Shown here: positions 1 through 7,853 of the stretch, in pieces
Layout: every line of letters begins with the position of its first letter
Numbering within the stretch: position 1 is the stretch's first letter
DNA from: an uncultured Bacteroidota bacterium
GTDB taxonomy: Bacteria > Bacteroidota > Bacteroidia > UKL13-3
NCBI GenBank assembly: GCA_903910445.1
Contig: CAIVZR010000004.1
Coordinates: 1 to 64,000 of the forward strand
Length of the DNA stretch: 64,000 bases
Direction of reading: 5' to 3'
Made by a program: the position numbers and the translations under genes
Notes under the pieces: model-generated
Databases searched by the model: none
The model's input: the letters and a program-made list of their open reading frames with translations, nothing else
Told to the model about the DNA's origin: nothing

Positions 1-265
1 AAGAACTATTGATTTCATTCAAAAATTTTTATCTTCAATACAACGGTATGAATTCTCGTAATTTAATTTGGATTTAGAACTAATAGCAAATTATGAGGAT
101 AGAGTTGTCTTTACAAGAACTATTGATTTCATTCGAAAATCTTCATACTTCAAAAATGTTGTATTGTCATCTCGACGAAGGAGAGATCTATTTACTTTTC
201 TACTAAAAAAAAACTACATTTCATTCTTCTTTTTTAGTAAAGGTTTATTCAATATCTTGATTAAA
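1..265. repeat. Left copy of palindrome-ended intergenic repeat, cut by the window start
   Basis: The sequence from about 36 to 265 is a diverged direct copy of 632-862. Bases 158-190 form the right terminal arm and are followed by about 75 bases that also match the other copy. The left arm is missing. In its place bases 1-35 repeat the interior of the same element (compare 115-154), so two units appear to have been joined in tandem at a spacing of 114 bp. A 73-codon open frame lies inside, but it is made of repeat sequence and is not called as a gene. The distal tail (245-265) coincides with the restored 3' end of the GIY-YIG gene. Confidence 0.8.
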
Positions 266-540
266 AAATCTCCATTCAGGATTAACTGAGTTTATAAGTA
301 TTTCCTTTTTTTTCTTGACCACCCTTTCAATTCATTTTCACGGAAGAGTGCTTTATCTATATATTTATACTTTTCCCAATAAACAAGATAAAAGGTATTA
401 TACTTTCCTGTAAAATGTCTTTTCGTAGTTCTTGCATCTAATTCATGCTCCAGCAAACGACGCTTTAAATTGTTAGTAACGCCAATATAGAGGACTCTTT
501 TAGTTATATTGGTCAGGAAGTAAATATAATATGTTTTCAT
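245..540 (-). pseudogene. GIY-YIG endonuclease domain protein, split by a one-base frameshift
   Basis: The intact reading frame gives 82 residues and stops at 292. Its N-terminus has the family signature: YIYFLTN near residue 5, then VLYIGVTNNLKRRLLEH (17-32) with the catalytic Arg, and RENELKGW (68-75) with the metal-binding Glu. Homologues of this compact type usually have 95-100 residues and end with an NPEW motif. That motif is present here in another frame: adding one A to the A8 run (306-313, T8 on the plus strand) gives a 98-residue protein with INSVNPEWRFF near its end and a stop at 245. The gene is therefore a recent frameshift mutant, a sequencing error in a homopolymer, or decoded by -1 slippage. 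It lies between two direct copies of a palindrome-ended repeat. The family includes homing-type and excinuclease-like nucleases; the target here is unknown. Confidence 0.8.
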
Positions 541-605
541 TCAGCTATGAATTTCATAAATTTATTTGTCGAAGATAATAAAATTGAAAAAAAACTTCAA
601 AAAAA

Positions 606-862
606 TAGATCTCTCCTTCGTCGAGATGACAATACAACAGCATGAATTCTCGTAATTTAATTTAGGATTTAGAACTAATAGCACATTATGAGGCTAGAGT
701 TATCTTTACAAGAACTATTGATTTCTTTCGAAAATCTTAATACTTCAAAAATGTTGTATTGTCTTCTCGACGAAGGAGAGATCTACTTACTTTTCCGCAA
801 AAAAAACCACATTTCATTCTTCCTTTTTTAGGAAAGGGTTATTCAATTTTCGGATTGCAAAC
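606..862. repeat. Right copy of palindrome-ended repeat with 33-bp terminal inverted repeats
   Basis: Bases 606-638 and 753-785 are inverted copies of each other (32 of 33 positions match; outer end TAGATCTCTCC), enclosing about 114 bp. Homology to the left copy continues past the right arm to about 862. The last part resembles the 3' end of the GIY-YIG gene, so this copy looks like a gene-less derivative of a longer unit. The bases between the GIY-YIG start and 605, and from 862 to about 970, hold no gene or other structure that I can support. Confidence 0.8.
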
Positions 863-975
863 TTCCTTTTAAGAGTTTAAAATAACTTTAATAATACATA
901 AAACTTGTTTGAATGGGTTATAAGTAAACTAATAAAGTGAGCAAATCATATACGGAGATACAAATAAAAATAAAT

Positions 976-1001
976 CCCCCGTTAATATAATTAACAGGGG
1001 G
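976..1001 (-). terminator. Rho-independent terminator of gldM
   Basis: A C5-GTTAA stem pairs with TTAAC-(A bulge)-G5 around a 5-base loop. On the minus strand it is followed by a T-rich stretch. It lies 25 bases after the gldM stop and shows that gldM transcription ends there, with no gldN following. Confidence 0.75.
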
Positions 1002-1025
1002 GTAAATTAGATATCTTACTAATAG

Positions 1026-2573
1026 TTACTTCACGGTATAAATCAAATTATTGCTCACATTGCTGACGGTGCCATTGGCACCTCTGCCTTTTATTTCGTA
1101 AAACAATATCAAATCACCTCTTTTGCATTTGGAAATGGTTGCCTTCATTTCAGGGGTGAGTTGGTTGCCAGTAGCCATCATTGGCGCTTTGTTTTCTCGT
1201 GATTTTACATAACATACAAAACTCATCACCTGATAAGGCTGCGTGGTGATTGGGAAATAAGGACCAAAGTCGCATCGCATAAAATTAAAAGTAGATGCTT
1301 CTTCTACGGTTACAATGCCACCTGTTTTTCCATTGATGGAGTTTTCGAGTGGTGGCATGGGGCGAATATTAAATTGCTGAACAAAACTTTTGGTGGTGCC
1401 ATCATCTGCTCTTGCTACTACATTTATTTTAACCGTTCTGTTTTGTGATATGCTGCTTGTTACCACATATTTCCCATTGCCTCCCGCAAGGTTAGCATTT
1501 TCAGCAGTAGCTGTAATTTGGTCGGGACGATATCCTGGAACGGTGATATCTACTGGGTTGTCGATGCCTGCATAAAACACGCGCATATTCGCTACCGATA
1601 CTGATGCCTGAGGTGCAAATACTTGATACTCTCCATTGGCAGGATATGATTTTAGAATATTCGTTTCAGGGTCGGGCACCATAATTTCGGCTTTATAATT
1701 AAATTTCCCTTCACTATTAGGAACCACACGATAGATACCTTTTCCATTCACTACATCAACAGGAGTTCCGTTCACCATAATTTTATAGTTGGAATTATTG
1801 TTGAAGGCTGTTAAAAATATTTCTGCATTATAAGGTTGCCCAGTGGATACCGACCCGAGCGGCGCCACAATGGTAGCTTGCAATTCATTAAAATGATGCT
1901 GCTTCTCAAAAATATTATCTGCAAGCTTCGCAATCACATCCGATTCGGTTTTCTTGGCGTCGTTCTGAACCTTGGTGAGGTTGGCAAAAACGGCAGCAAG
2001 TGGCAATCTTTCAAACGATTCTTCTAGCCATGTTTTCTTTATCCCTTCTTCATTGGGGCTTGGCTCGGGTGTAAATAAATCCGATTTGATACTCGTACGA
2101 TCTTTTGCATCTAATAAGGAAATCAGTTTCTCTCGTGTCGTATTAATTTTATCCATGAGCTCTTTCCCTTTTTGGTGGTCGTCCTTTTCATTTAGGAAAA
2201 ATCCCATCGCAGCGTCCATATTATCAGCTTCTTTCAATTCACCGTTTTCTAATCGGCCTCCATTTTGTTTTAAAAAATAATTCTTAAGCTCATCTACATA
2301 AGAAATAAATTCTTCAGAAGTTTTCTTGGCTTCGTAGGCTCTGTCTCGGTAATCCTTGGCCTTGGCGCCCTGTTTTACCACTTCATCATCCATACCCGCA
2401 AGGAGTTTCGAGTTGGTATCATCCAGGTTTCTGCCCGAATTCTCCAGGCTCGTTTCAAGTTTGTGAAAGGCTTTTAATATTTCAGATGAAACATTTAAAG
2501 CCAGCATGGCGGTTAACACGAGGTACATCATGTTAATCATTTTCTGACGAGGTGAACTTTTTGCTTGTGACAT
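1026..2573 (-). CDS. gldM: GldM-like gliding motility / type IX secretion protein
   Basis: The 515-residue product begins SPRQKMINMMYLVLTAMLALNVSSEIL, the typical GldM start: a short cytoplasmic N-terminus and one membrane helix (about 13-33), followed by a large periplasmic part. The C-terminal half has the Ig-like repeats of the family (for example NPVDITVPGYRPDQ near 345). GldM is the periplasm-spanning shaft of the GldL-GldM proton-driven motor that powers T9SS export and gliding. Family and length fit well. Unusually, no gldK, gldL or gldN is adjacent: the upstream gene is a hydrolase 236 bp away and a terminator follows directly. It may be the only gldM, moved out of the cluster, or a paralogue. 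Confidence 0.9.
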   Translation of the reverse strand: MSQAKSSPRQKMINMMYLVLTAMLALNVSSEILKAFHKLETSLENSGRNLDDTNSKLLAGMDDEVVKQGAKAKDYRDRAYEAKKTSEEFISYVDELKNYFLKQNGGRLENGELKEADNMDAAMGFFLNEKDDHQKGKELMDKINTTREKLISLLDAKDRTSIKSDLFTPEPSPNEEGIKKTWLEESFERLPLAAVFANLTKVQNDAKKTESDVIAKLADNIFEKQHHFNELQATIVAPLGSVSTGQPYNAEIFLTAFNNNSNYKIMVNGTPVDVVNGKGIYRVVPNSEGKFNYKAEIMVPDPETNILKSYPANGEYQVFAPQASVSVANMRVFYAGIDNPVDITVPGYRPDQITATAENANLAGGNGKYVVTSSISQNRTVKINVVARADDGTTKSFVQQFNIRPMPPLENSINGKTGGIVTVEEASTFNFMRCDFGPYFPITTQPYQVMSFVCYVKSRENKAPMMATGNQLTPEMKATISKCKRGDLILFYEIKGRGANGTVSNVSNNLIYTVK

Positions 2574-2650
2574 AAATAGGTAGATTTAATGTAATAGGTT
2601 TGATATTTAGCTTAGATAGTAAGCTCCTTCAAGGGCACAGCTTGTTCAGG

Positions 2651-2690
2651 TGGCCATGATGAATTTATTTTTTAATTCATCATCACGCCA
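2651..2690. other. Hairpin in the gldM upstream region
   Basis: Ten bases (2656-2665, ATGATGAATT) pair perfectly with 2674-2683 around a T-rich loop, and outer TGGC/GCCA can extend the stem. It lies between the hydrolase stop and the gldM start. It may end hydrolase transcription or be part of the gldM leader. No T-run follows on the minus strand, so a classical terminator is doubtful. Confidence 0.4.
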
Positions 2691-2809
2691 TTTGAGGGCA
2701 TCACAAAACACGAAAGATTCGAATAGCTAAACGGACGGAGAATACAATATCTGATTTACCTTATAACGGAGATTATTGTAAATTATTGTAAAGAAAAAAT
2801 GATAATTCT

Positions 2810-3625
2810 TTAAATGGTTTTTAAAACATGAGATATGGCTTTCATAAATGGGGGCTTAATCACGAGCATATGGTCGTCATCAATCTTATGCAAGATGTCT
2901 TTGCCCAGTGCCTTCACCAGGTTATTGGTAAGCAATACAGGCATTACAAAATCGCTGCTGCCATAAAAAAGATGTACTGAGATATGATTGTCTTTAATTT
3001 TTTGAATTAACGCTGGTGTTGGCACCAAAAGGTTTTTACACAATTTGATACGCTTTAAAATAAGCGCTCGTTTCTCTGGTGTATCATTCTTTCCAAGATA
3101 AAAATCTCTTGCCTCCCGGTCAATCATTCCCATTAAATAACCAAGCTTGATCCCACCTAAAAATAATTTTGGGTGTTTGATAAAGTAGTTGATGATTTTA
3201 TTTGTTTGCTTGATGCGAGATAAAATATCAATAATGGTTCCTCGCCTCAATCCATCAGCAGCAACTAAATAGAGCGCTTTTGTTTGATTGCTATAGGTTG
3301 CCATCAAACTCGTAGCCCATCGGCCTCCGAGGCTATATCCCATCACTGAAAATTGTTCTATCTGATGTTTCTTGAAAAATATTTGGAAGATGTTTTTGAA
3401 ATGATATTGAGAGAATTCCTCTGATTCCATCCATTCACTTTCTCCATGAGCAAATAGGTCGAAACTGTACACCGTAAAATACTTTAAGAGTTCAGGCATG
3501 ATATAATCGAAATTATAACAATTCCATCCATACCCATGAAAACAAATCAGAACAGGGGATTGAGTACCCTGTTTAGTATAATGTATTGTTGAGTTTTGGA
3601 AGTTAATAAAATGATGTTCCAACAT
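2810..3625 (-). CDS. Alpha/beta hydrolase
   Basis: A 271-residue alpha/beta-hydrolase-fold protein without signal peptide, so cytoplasmic. The oxyanion-hole motif HGYG is at 30-33, the nucleophile elbow GYSLGG puts Ser98 in place, an acidic residue lies in GSSDFVMP (about 225), and the catalytic His is probably His252 in DDDHMLVIKPP. The triad is complete, so it should be an active esterase, lipase or related enzyme; the substrate cannot be told from sequence. It is divergent from the T9SS-exported esterase at 3667, with 41 bases between them. Confidence 0.8.
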   Translation of the reverse strand: MLEHHFINFQNSTIHYTKQGTQSPVLICFHGYGWNCYNFDYIMPELLKYFTVYSFDLFAHGESEWMESEEFSQYHFKNIFQIFFKKHQIEQFSVMGYSLGGRWATSLMATYSNQTKALYLVAADGLRRGTIIDILSRIKQTNKIINYFIKHPKLFLGGIKLGYLMGMIDREARDFYLGKNDTPEKRALILKRIKLCKNLLVPTPALIQKIKDNHISVHLFYGSSDFVMPVLLTNNLVKALGKDILHKIDDDHMLVIKPPFMKAISHVLKTI

Positions 3626-3637
3626 GCCTTTATATTC

Positions 3638-3645
3638 TATATTTG
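3638..3645 (+). promoter_or_regulatory. Bacteroidota -7 element TATATTTG for the esterase at 3667
   Basis: It matches TAnnTTTG exactly and lies 21 bases before the ATG. No clear TTTG -33 box is visible. Confidence 0.5.
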
Positions 3646-3666
3646 TAAAAATACCGCTTTGTATTT

Positions 3667-4968
3667 ATGAAACGAATTCTTCTAAGTGCCTTTTTTTCAA
3701 CATTCGTATGCCTCTTGTTTTCGCAAAATTATTGCATCAAGAACAGGTTTTCCAATACCCCATTATTTTCTGATGCGCAAATTCAAAAAGATTCCAATAT
3801 TGTATTTGCTGTTGCTAAGCACTGGAACTCCACAGTAATGGATTCTTTAAGAATGGATATCTATTATCCCAATGCATCGGTGGAAACCTTACCCAAACGA
3901 CCATTGATAGTATTCGCCTTTGGTGGTGGCTTCCTCGAAGGTAACCGATTCGATATGGCATACTTCTGTAAAGAATTTGCAAAGCGCGGTTATGTAACGG
4001 CAACCATCGATTATCGAATTGGCTGGAATTGTTTGAATGGCACCGCCGCAGCCCTTTGTTTATGCAACGACTATATAGGAATGTATAATGCCACTTACCG
4101 GGCCATGCAAGACTTCAATGCTTCACTTCGTTTCTTGAGCTATAAAAGTGCACAATATAAAATCGATACCAATTTTGTATTCGTAAGTGGTGGAAGTGCT
4201 GGAAGCATTACCGCCATGAATGCCGCATTCACTAGCCAACAAGAGATTGATGCAAAGCTCAGCTGGGTACACTCGCAATTGGGAAGTATCGATTCATCAG
4301 GCAATACTTATCCAAAGAATTATAAAACAAAAGGTGTTCTCGATTTTTGTGGAGCAGTGTACGATACTTCCTTCATGAATGGAAATGCCGATATTCCTAT
4401 CGTGAGCTTTCATGATTCAGCCGATTGTGTGGTGCCTGCTTATAGAGGTTATATCATTAATTGTACTGGCAATTGCTATAACCTATTCCCGATGGAAGGC
4501 TCCGCACTCATTTACGCCAAAGCCATTAAGAGCGGTACTTGTGCGGAATTGAATATCAACCCTGCTGCCACACATTGCGGATCAAATCAACAATATGTTA
4601 TAAAAAATGGTGCCTGCTTTTTAAAGCGAGTGCTTTGCAATTCTTGCAGTTCGGCTCGTTACAAGGATGAGTCGAAACCCGCCAGTTGTGATTCAATGGG
4701 CTTTGGAAGCGGAATTGAAAATCCATTTTCAAGAGGCGTGGCGGTATATCCCAATCCTACCCAATCAATCCTCAATATTGAGTTACAAGAGGTGCAAGGC
4801 ACGGTGAGTTTGAGTTTGTATGATATAAATGGAAGACTTTCAATACAAAAGCAAGCAACACAAAAGAGTATTTCGTTGGATGTTTCAAATTTATCCAATG
4901 GAGTTTATTTCCTAAGTGTTCAATCCAAGGAGCAAATCAGTACCGTTCGTGTAATTATTCAACGATAA
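3667..4968 (+). CDS. Secreted carboxylesterase-like alpha/beta hydrolase with T9SS sorting domain
   Basis: The 433-residue product has a signal peptide (1-20, cleavage near FSQ). The hydrolase core has the oxyanion motif GGGF at 86-89 and the nucleophile motif SGGSAG with Ser177, as in the carboxylesterase/hormone-sensitive lipase group. The catalytic Asp probably lies in HDSADCVVP and the His in AATHCG. The last 75 or so residues are a type A T9SS sorting domain: VAVYPNPTQS, then LYDINGR, then LSNGVYFLSVQS. It is therefore exported by the Sec system and the T9SS to the surface or medium. Several Cys residues (NCLNG, CLCND, CNSCSS) suggest disulphides. The substrate is unknown. Confidence 0.85.
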   Translation: MKRILLSAFFSTFVCLLFSQNYCIKNRFSNTPLFSDAQIQKDSNIVFAVAKHWNSTVMDSLRMDIYYPNASVETLPKRPLIVFAFGGGFLEGNRFDMAYFCKEFAKRGYVTATIDYRIGWNCLNGTAAALCLCNDYIGMYNATYRAMQDFNASLRFLSYKSAQYKIDTNFVFVSGGSAGSITAMNAAFTSQQEIDAKLSWVHSQLGSIDSSGNTYPKNYKTKGVLDFCGAVYDTSFMNGNADIPIVSFHDSADCVVPAYRGYIINCTGNCYNLFPMEGSALIYAKAIKSGTCAELNINPAATHCGSNQQYVIKNGACFLKRVLCNSCSSARYKDESKPASCDSMGFGSGIENPFSRGVAVYPNPTQSILNIELQEVQGTVSLSLYDINGRLSIQKQATQKSISLDVSNLSNGVYFLSVQSKEQISTVRVIIQR

Positions 4969-4986
4969 TAAAATTATAATTCATAA

Positions 4987-5018
4987 AAAAAGCCTTTCAA
5001 TTTCTTGAAAGGCTTTTT
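4987..5018. terminator. Bidirectional terminator
   Basis: A perfect 14-bp stem (AAAAAGCCTTTCAA and its complement) with a 4-base loop and U-runs on both strands separates two convergent genes. Confidence 0.9.
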
Positions 5019-5036
5019 GTTTTTAAAACGGTCGGC

Positions 5037-5285
5037 TTATTTAGGCGACTGAGTAGTAGTAGTTGTTGCAGGCTTTGCAGCAGGTGCTGGAGTGGTTGAA
5101 GAAGATGCACTTCCTTTCTTCTCGCAGCATGATTTTTTCTCTTTACTGCAGCATGATTTTTTCTCACCAGCACATTCTTTCTTAGCAGCTGGAGCAGCAG
5201 CAGGTTTAGTCGTTGTTGGTCCTTGAGCGATAGCCATAGAAGCAACTAAAACAGTAGCTACGGCAAATGATAATAATTTTTTCAT
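5037..5285 (-). CDS. Small secreted Cys/Lys-rich protein
   Basis: An 82-residue protein with a clear signal peptide (MKKLLSFAVATVLVASMAIAQ). The mature part has a Thr/Pro/Ala-rich start, then a Cys-Lys core ECAGEKKSCCSKEKKSCCEKKG (about 38-58) with two KKSCC copies, then a Ser/Thr/Pro/Ala tail. The five Cys in a basic setting could bind metal or form disulphides, but no named family was recognised. A TAnnTTTG promoter lies upstream and a strong terminator follows, so it is transcribed alone. A frame-shifted open frame over the same bases is Leu/Gln-rich and is not a gene. Confidence 0.75.
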   Translation of the reverse strand: MKKLLSFAVATVLVASMAIAQGPTTTKPAAAPAAKKECAGEKKSCCSKEKKSCCEKKGSASSSTTPAPAAKPATTTTTQSPK

Positions 5286-5328
5286 GATGAATATGGTCGA
5301 TTAAATAATGAATTTTAAAATAGTATTA

Positions 5329-5336
5329 CAAATGTA
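5329..5336 (-). promoter_or_regulatory. -7 element for the Cys-rich peptide gene
   Basis: On the minus strand the bases read TACATTTG, an exact TAnnTTTG, 43 bases before the start codon. Confidence 0.5.
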
Positions 5337-5417
5337 AGGCTTTTTGTTTGAAAACAGTGGCATTAACAATTGATAATTGGTAAGTATTCGGTCATAAATT
5401 GAATGGTTGCCTGCAGC

Positions 5418-6068
5418 CTAAGAAAGCTCCGCAATCACACTTACCCCGCCTTTCACCACCTCTTGCAGGCTCACATTGATTTTGGTTCCCAATGGGAAAT
5501 ACAAATCAACACGCGATCCAAACTTAATAAATCCCATCTCACCACCAGTCACTGCCTTATCACCTTCCTTGCTGTACATTACAATACGTCGGGCCATGGC
5601 GCCAGCAATCTGACGGAAAAGCACCGCTGTCTTATCATTCTTCACTACCACGGTGGTTCGCTCATTTTCAGTCGATGATTTTGGATGCCAGGCCACTAAA
5701 TACTTTCCTGGATGGTATTTGGCATAATCGACTACACCACTTATTGGATAGCGATTCACATGTACGTTAAATGGCGACATAAAAATAGAAACCTGGATGC
5801 GCTTGTCTTTGAAATATTCGGGTTCTTCTACTTCTTCAATTACCACCACTTTCCCATCAGCAGGTGCAATTACCTGATTGGCATTGGCTACCGTATGACG
5901 AGGTGGATTGCGGAAGAACTGCAATACAATAACCATCACTCCCATACTCAAAACAACTACTGCCTTAAATAACCATTCGGGGGCCATGGCATGCGTACCA
6001 TAACATAAGAGGGTTAGTACCCCTAAACTTATTAAAATGGTTGGATATCCTTCTTTGTGTAAAAACAT
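5418..6068 (-). CDS. psd: Phosphatidylserine decarboxylase proenzyme
   Basis: A 216-residue protein of the short bacterial PSD class. It makes phosphatidylethanolamine by decarboxylating phosphatidylserine at the inner membrane. Two hydrophobic segments occupy the first 50 residues. The active core has NVHVNRYP (about 103) and WHPKSSTENER (about 128). The self-cleavage site is FGS (Gly184-Ser185) in IKFGSRVDLYFP, where the Ser becomes the pyruvoyl group. It is the last gene of the lepA-tyrS-B12-binding protein-psd run, 43 bases after its neighbour. Length and motifs are complete. Confidence 0.93.
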   Translation of the reverse strand: MFLHKEGYPTILISLGVLTLLCYGTHAMAPEWLFKAVVVLSMGVMVIVLQFFRNPPRHTVANANQVIAPADGKVVVIEEVEEPEYFKDKRIQVSIFMSPFNVHVNRYPISGVVDYAKYHPGKYLVAWHPKSSTENERTTVVVKNDKTAVLFRQIAGAMARRIVMYSKEGDKAVTGGEMGFIKFGSRVDLYFPLGTKINVSLQEVVKGGVSVIAELS

Positions 6069-6111
6069 AATTATGATCTAAATAAATTAAAATTTAAAAT
6101 TTGATTGGGGT

Positions 6112-6519
6112 TTAGAAACTGCGATTGTCTTTCACCCAATTACGAATATAATCTGCGATTTCATGCATGGGTGTTCCGGGAGGAAATAACTCTCCAACAC
6201 CTTGGGCCTTGAGCTTTTGCATGTCTTCATCAGGAATGATGCCGCCACCTGTGAGCAATACATCATTCATGTTTTTCTCTTTCATCAACAGTAAAATTTT
6301 CGGGAATACGGTATTGTGCGCCCCGCTCAAAATACTGACACCAATCGCGTCAACATCTTCTTGCAATGCGGTATTTACCACCATCTCCGCCGTTTGACGA
6401 AGGCCAGTATAAATTACTTCCATGCCAGCATCACGCAATGAAGTGGCTATAACTTTGGCCCCTCTATCGTGGCCATCAAGGCCAACTTTTGCTACAAGTA
6501 CTCGTATCGGACGGTTCAT
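6112..6519 (-). CDS. Stand-alone cobalamin (B12)-binding subunit, methylmalonyl-CoA mutase C-terminal type
   Basis: The 135-residue protein is a complete B12-binding domain. LDGHDRG at 14-20 is the DxHxxG motif whose His17 replaces the lower axial ligand of cobalamin. SILSGAH (about 63) and [12 protein letters not shown] (about 88) are the other two binding motifs. Such free-standing domains act as the small subunit of acyl-CoA mutases (for example IcmB/HcmB-like), or belong to a two-subunit methylmalonyl-CoA mutase. No large mutase subunit is nearby; the neighbours are tyrS (43 bases upstream) and psd. The partner must be elsewhere in the genome, so the exact reaction is open. Confidence 0.88.
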   Translation of the reverse strand: MNRPIRVLVAKVGLDGHDRGAKVIATSLRDAGMEVIYTGLRQTAEMVVNTALQEDVDAIGVSILSGAHNTVFPKILLLMKEKNMNDVLLTGGGIIPDEDMQKLKAQGVGELFPPGTPMHEIADYIRNWVKDNRSF

Positions 6520-6562
6520 CTTTTTAGTTGATTTAACGTGTGATTAAAACTTTTCGAAGGAC

Positions 6563-7846
6563 TTATTTTATTTTAAAAGAGAAATAATTCTTCTTGCCAC
6601 TTTGAACTAAAATATATTTTTCCTTAATGATATTCTCAGCATTAACGATGAGGTTTATATCATTAATCTTCGACTTATTGATACTTACGCCACCTCCTTC
6701 AATCAATCGTTTGGCTTCGCCTTTCGATTTTGAGATGGTGGAATGGGTGGCTAATAAATCCATGATTCCAATACCAGCGCTAAGAATGCTTCGTTCAATC
6801 TCAAATTGCTTGATACTATCGGCTACTTCTCCAAATACACTATCAGGCAAGGCTGCTAAACCATCAATCGTATTGCCAAAGAGTGCTTCTGATGCAGCTT
6901 TGGCTTGTATTAATGCTTCAGCACTATGTACTCGGGTTGTGATTTCATCTGCCAGTGCTTTTTGTAATATTCGTAAATGCGGCGCTGCTAAGTGTTCGGC
7001 TTCGATGACTTCAATCTCTTCTTTGTTTTTCAATGAGAAGATGCGGATATAAGTAGCCACATCGGCATCGGCGGCATTGAGCCAGAACTGATAAAATTTA
7101 TAAGGCGATGTACGTTTTGGGTCGAGCCATACATTGCCACCTTCGGTCTTGCCAAACTTGGTTCCATCGGCTTTTTTAATCAATGGCGTGGTTAATGCAA
7201 ATGCTTCACCTCCATCTTTACGGCGAATGAGTTCGGTTCCTGTTACTATATTGCCCCATTGGTCGCTTCCCCCCATCTGTATCATTACCCCATGGTTTTT
7301 CCATAGGTAATAAAAATCGTATCCCTGCACCAGCTGATAACTAAATTCGGTGAAGCTCATGCCCGTTTCCAATCTCGATTTTACGGAGTCTTTGGCCATC
7401 ATATAATTCACACTCAAATGCTTTCCAATATCACGAATGAAATCAAGGAAAGTCATGGTCTTAAACCAATCGTAATTGTTTACGATGATGGCTCCATTTT
7501 CACCAGTAAAGTCTAGGAATTTCTCAAGCTGTGCTTTCTGGCAACTTAGATTATGATTGAGCGTTGTTTCGTCGAGCAAATTACGCTCTGCACTCTTTCC
7601 ACTAGGGTCGCCTACCATTCCGGTGGCGCCACCTACCAAAGCAATAGGCTTATGGCCGCAACGCTGAAAATGCAATAGCGACATGATTTGTACGAGGTTC
7701 CCAACGCCTAATGAGTCGGCTGTAGGATCGAATCCGATATAACCAGTTGTCATACCACGATTCAATAATTCTTCGGTACCGGGCATAATATCATGCAGCA
7801 TGCCCCTCCATTTTAATTCATCGATATAATTTTTGATCGTACTCAT
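6563..7846 (-). CDS. tyrS: Tyrosyl-tRNA synthetase
   Basis: A 427-residue class I synthetase that charges tRNA-Tyr. The Rossmann domain has GFDPTADS (about 38-45) and the tyrosine-binding region LVQGYDFYYL with MGGSDQWGNI. The KMSKS-type loop is KFGKTEGG. The C-terminal S4 RNA-binding domain includes SKGEAKRLIEGGGVSI. The HIGH motif position reads GVGN (DSLGVGNLV), so both usual histidines are absent; the codons confirm this. The rest of the protein is intact, and it lies seven bases after lepA in one operon. It is most likely the functional enzyme with a lineage-specific HIGH variant. Confidence 0.93.
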   Translation of the reverse strand: MSTIKNYIDELKWRGMLHDIMPGTEELLNRGMTTGYIGFDPTADSLGVGNLVQIMSLLHFQRCGHKPIALVGGATGMVGDPSGKSAERNLLDETTLNHNLSCQKAQLEKFLDFTGENGAIIVNNYDWFKTMTFLDFIRDIGKHLSVNYMMAKDSVKSRLETGMSFTEFSYQLVQGYDFYYLWKNHGVMIQMGGSDQWGNIVTGTELIRRKDGGEAFALTTPLIKKADGTKFGKTEGGNVWLDPKRTSPYKFYQFWLNAADADVATYIRIFSLKNKEEIEVIEAEHLAAPHLRILQKALADEITTRVHSAEALIQAKAASEALFGNTIDGLAALPDSVFGEVADSIKQFEIERSILSAGIGIMDLLATHSTISKSKGEAKRLIEGGGVSINKSKINDINLIVNAENIIKEKYILVQSGKKNYFSFKIK

Positions 7847-7853
7847 TTAATAT

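Noticed and set aside
68-289. 73-codon open frame at the left end
   Set aside because: It consists of repeat sequence that recurs at 640-862, where the frame is not kept. It has low-complexity Lys/Phe content.
1390-2280. Three plus-strand open frames opposite gldM
   Set aside because: They are antisense to a clear gldM and show no family signal or promoter.
4997-5245. 82-codon Leu/Gln-rich frame over the Cys-rich peptide gene
   Set aside because: It is a frame-shifted reading of the same bases. The other frame has a signal peptide and a promoter.
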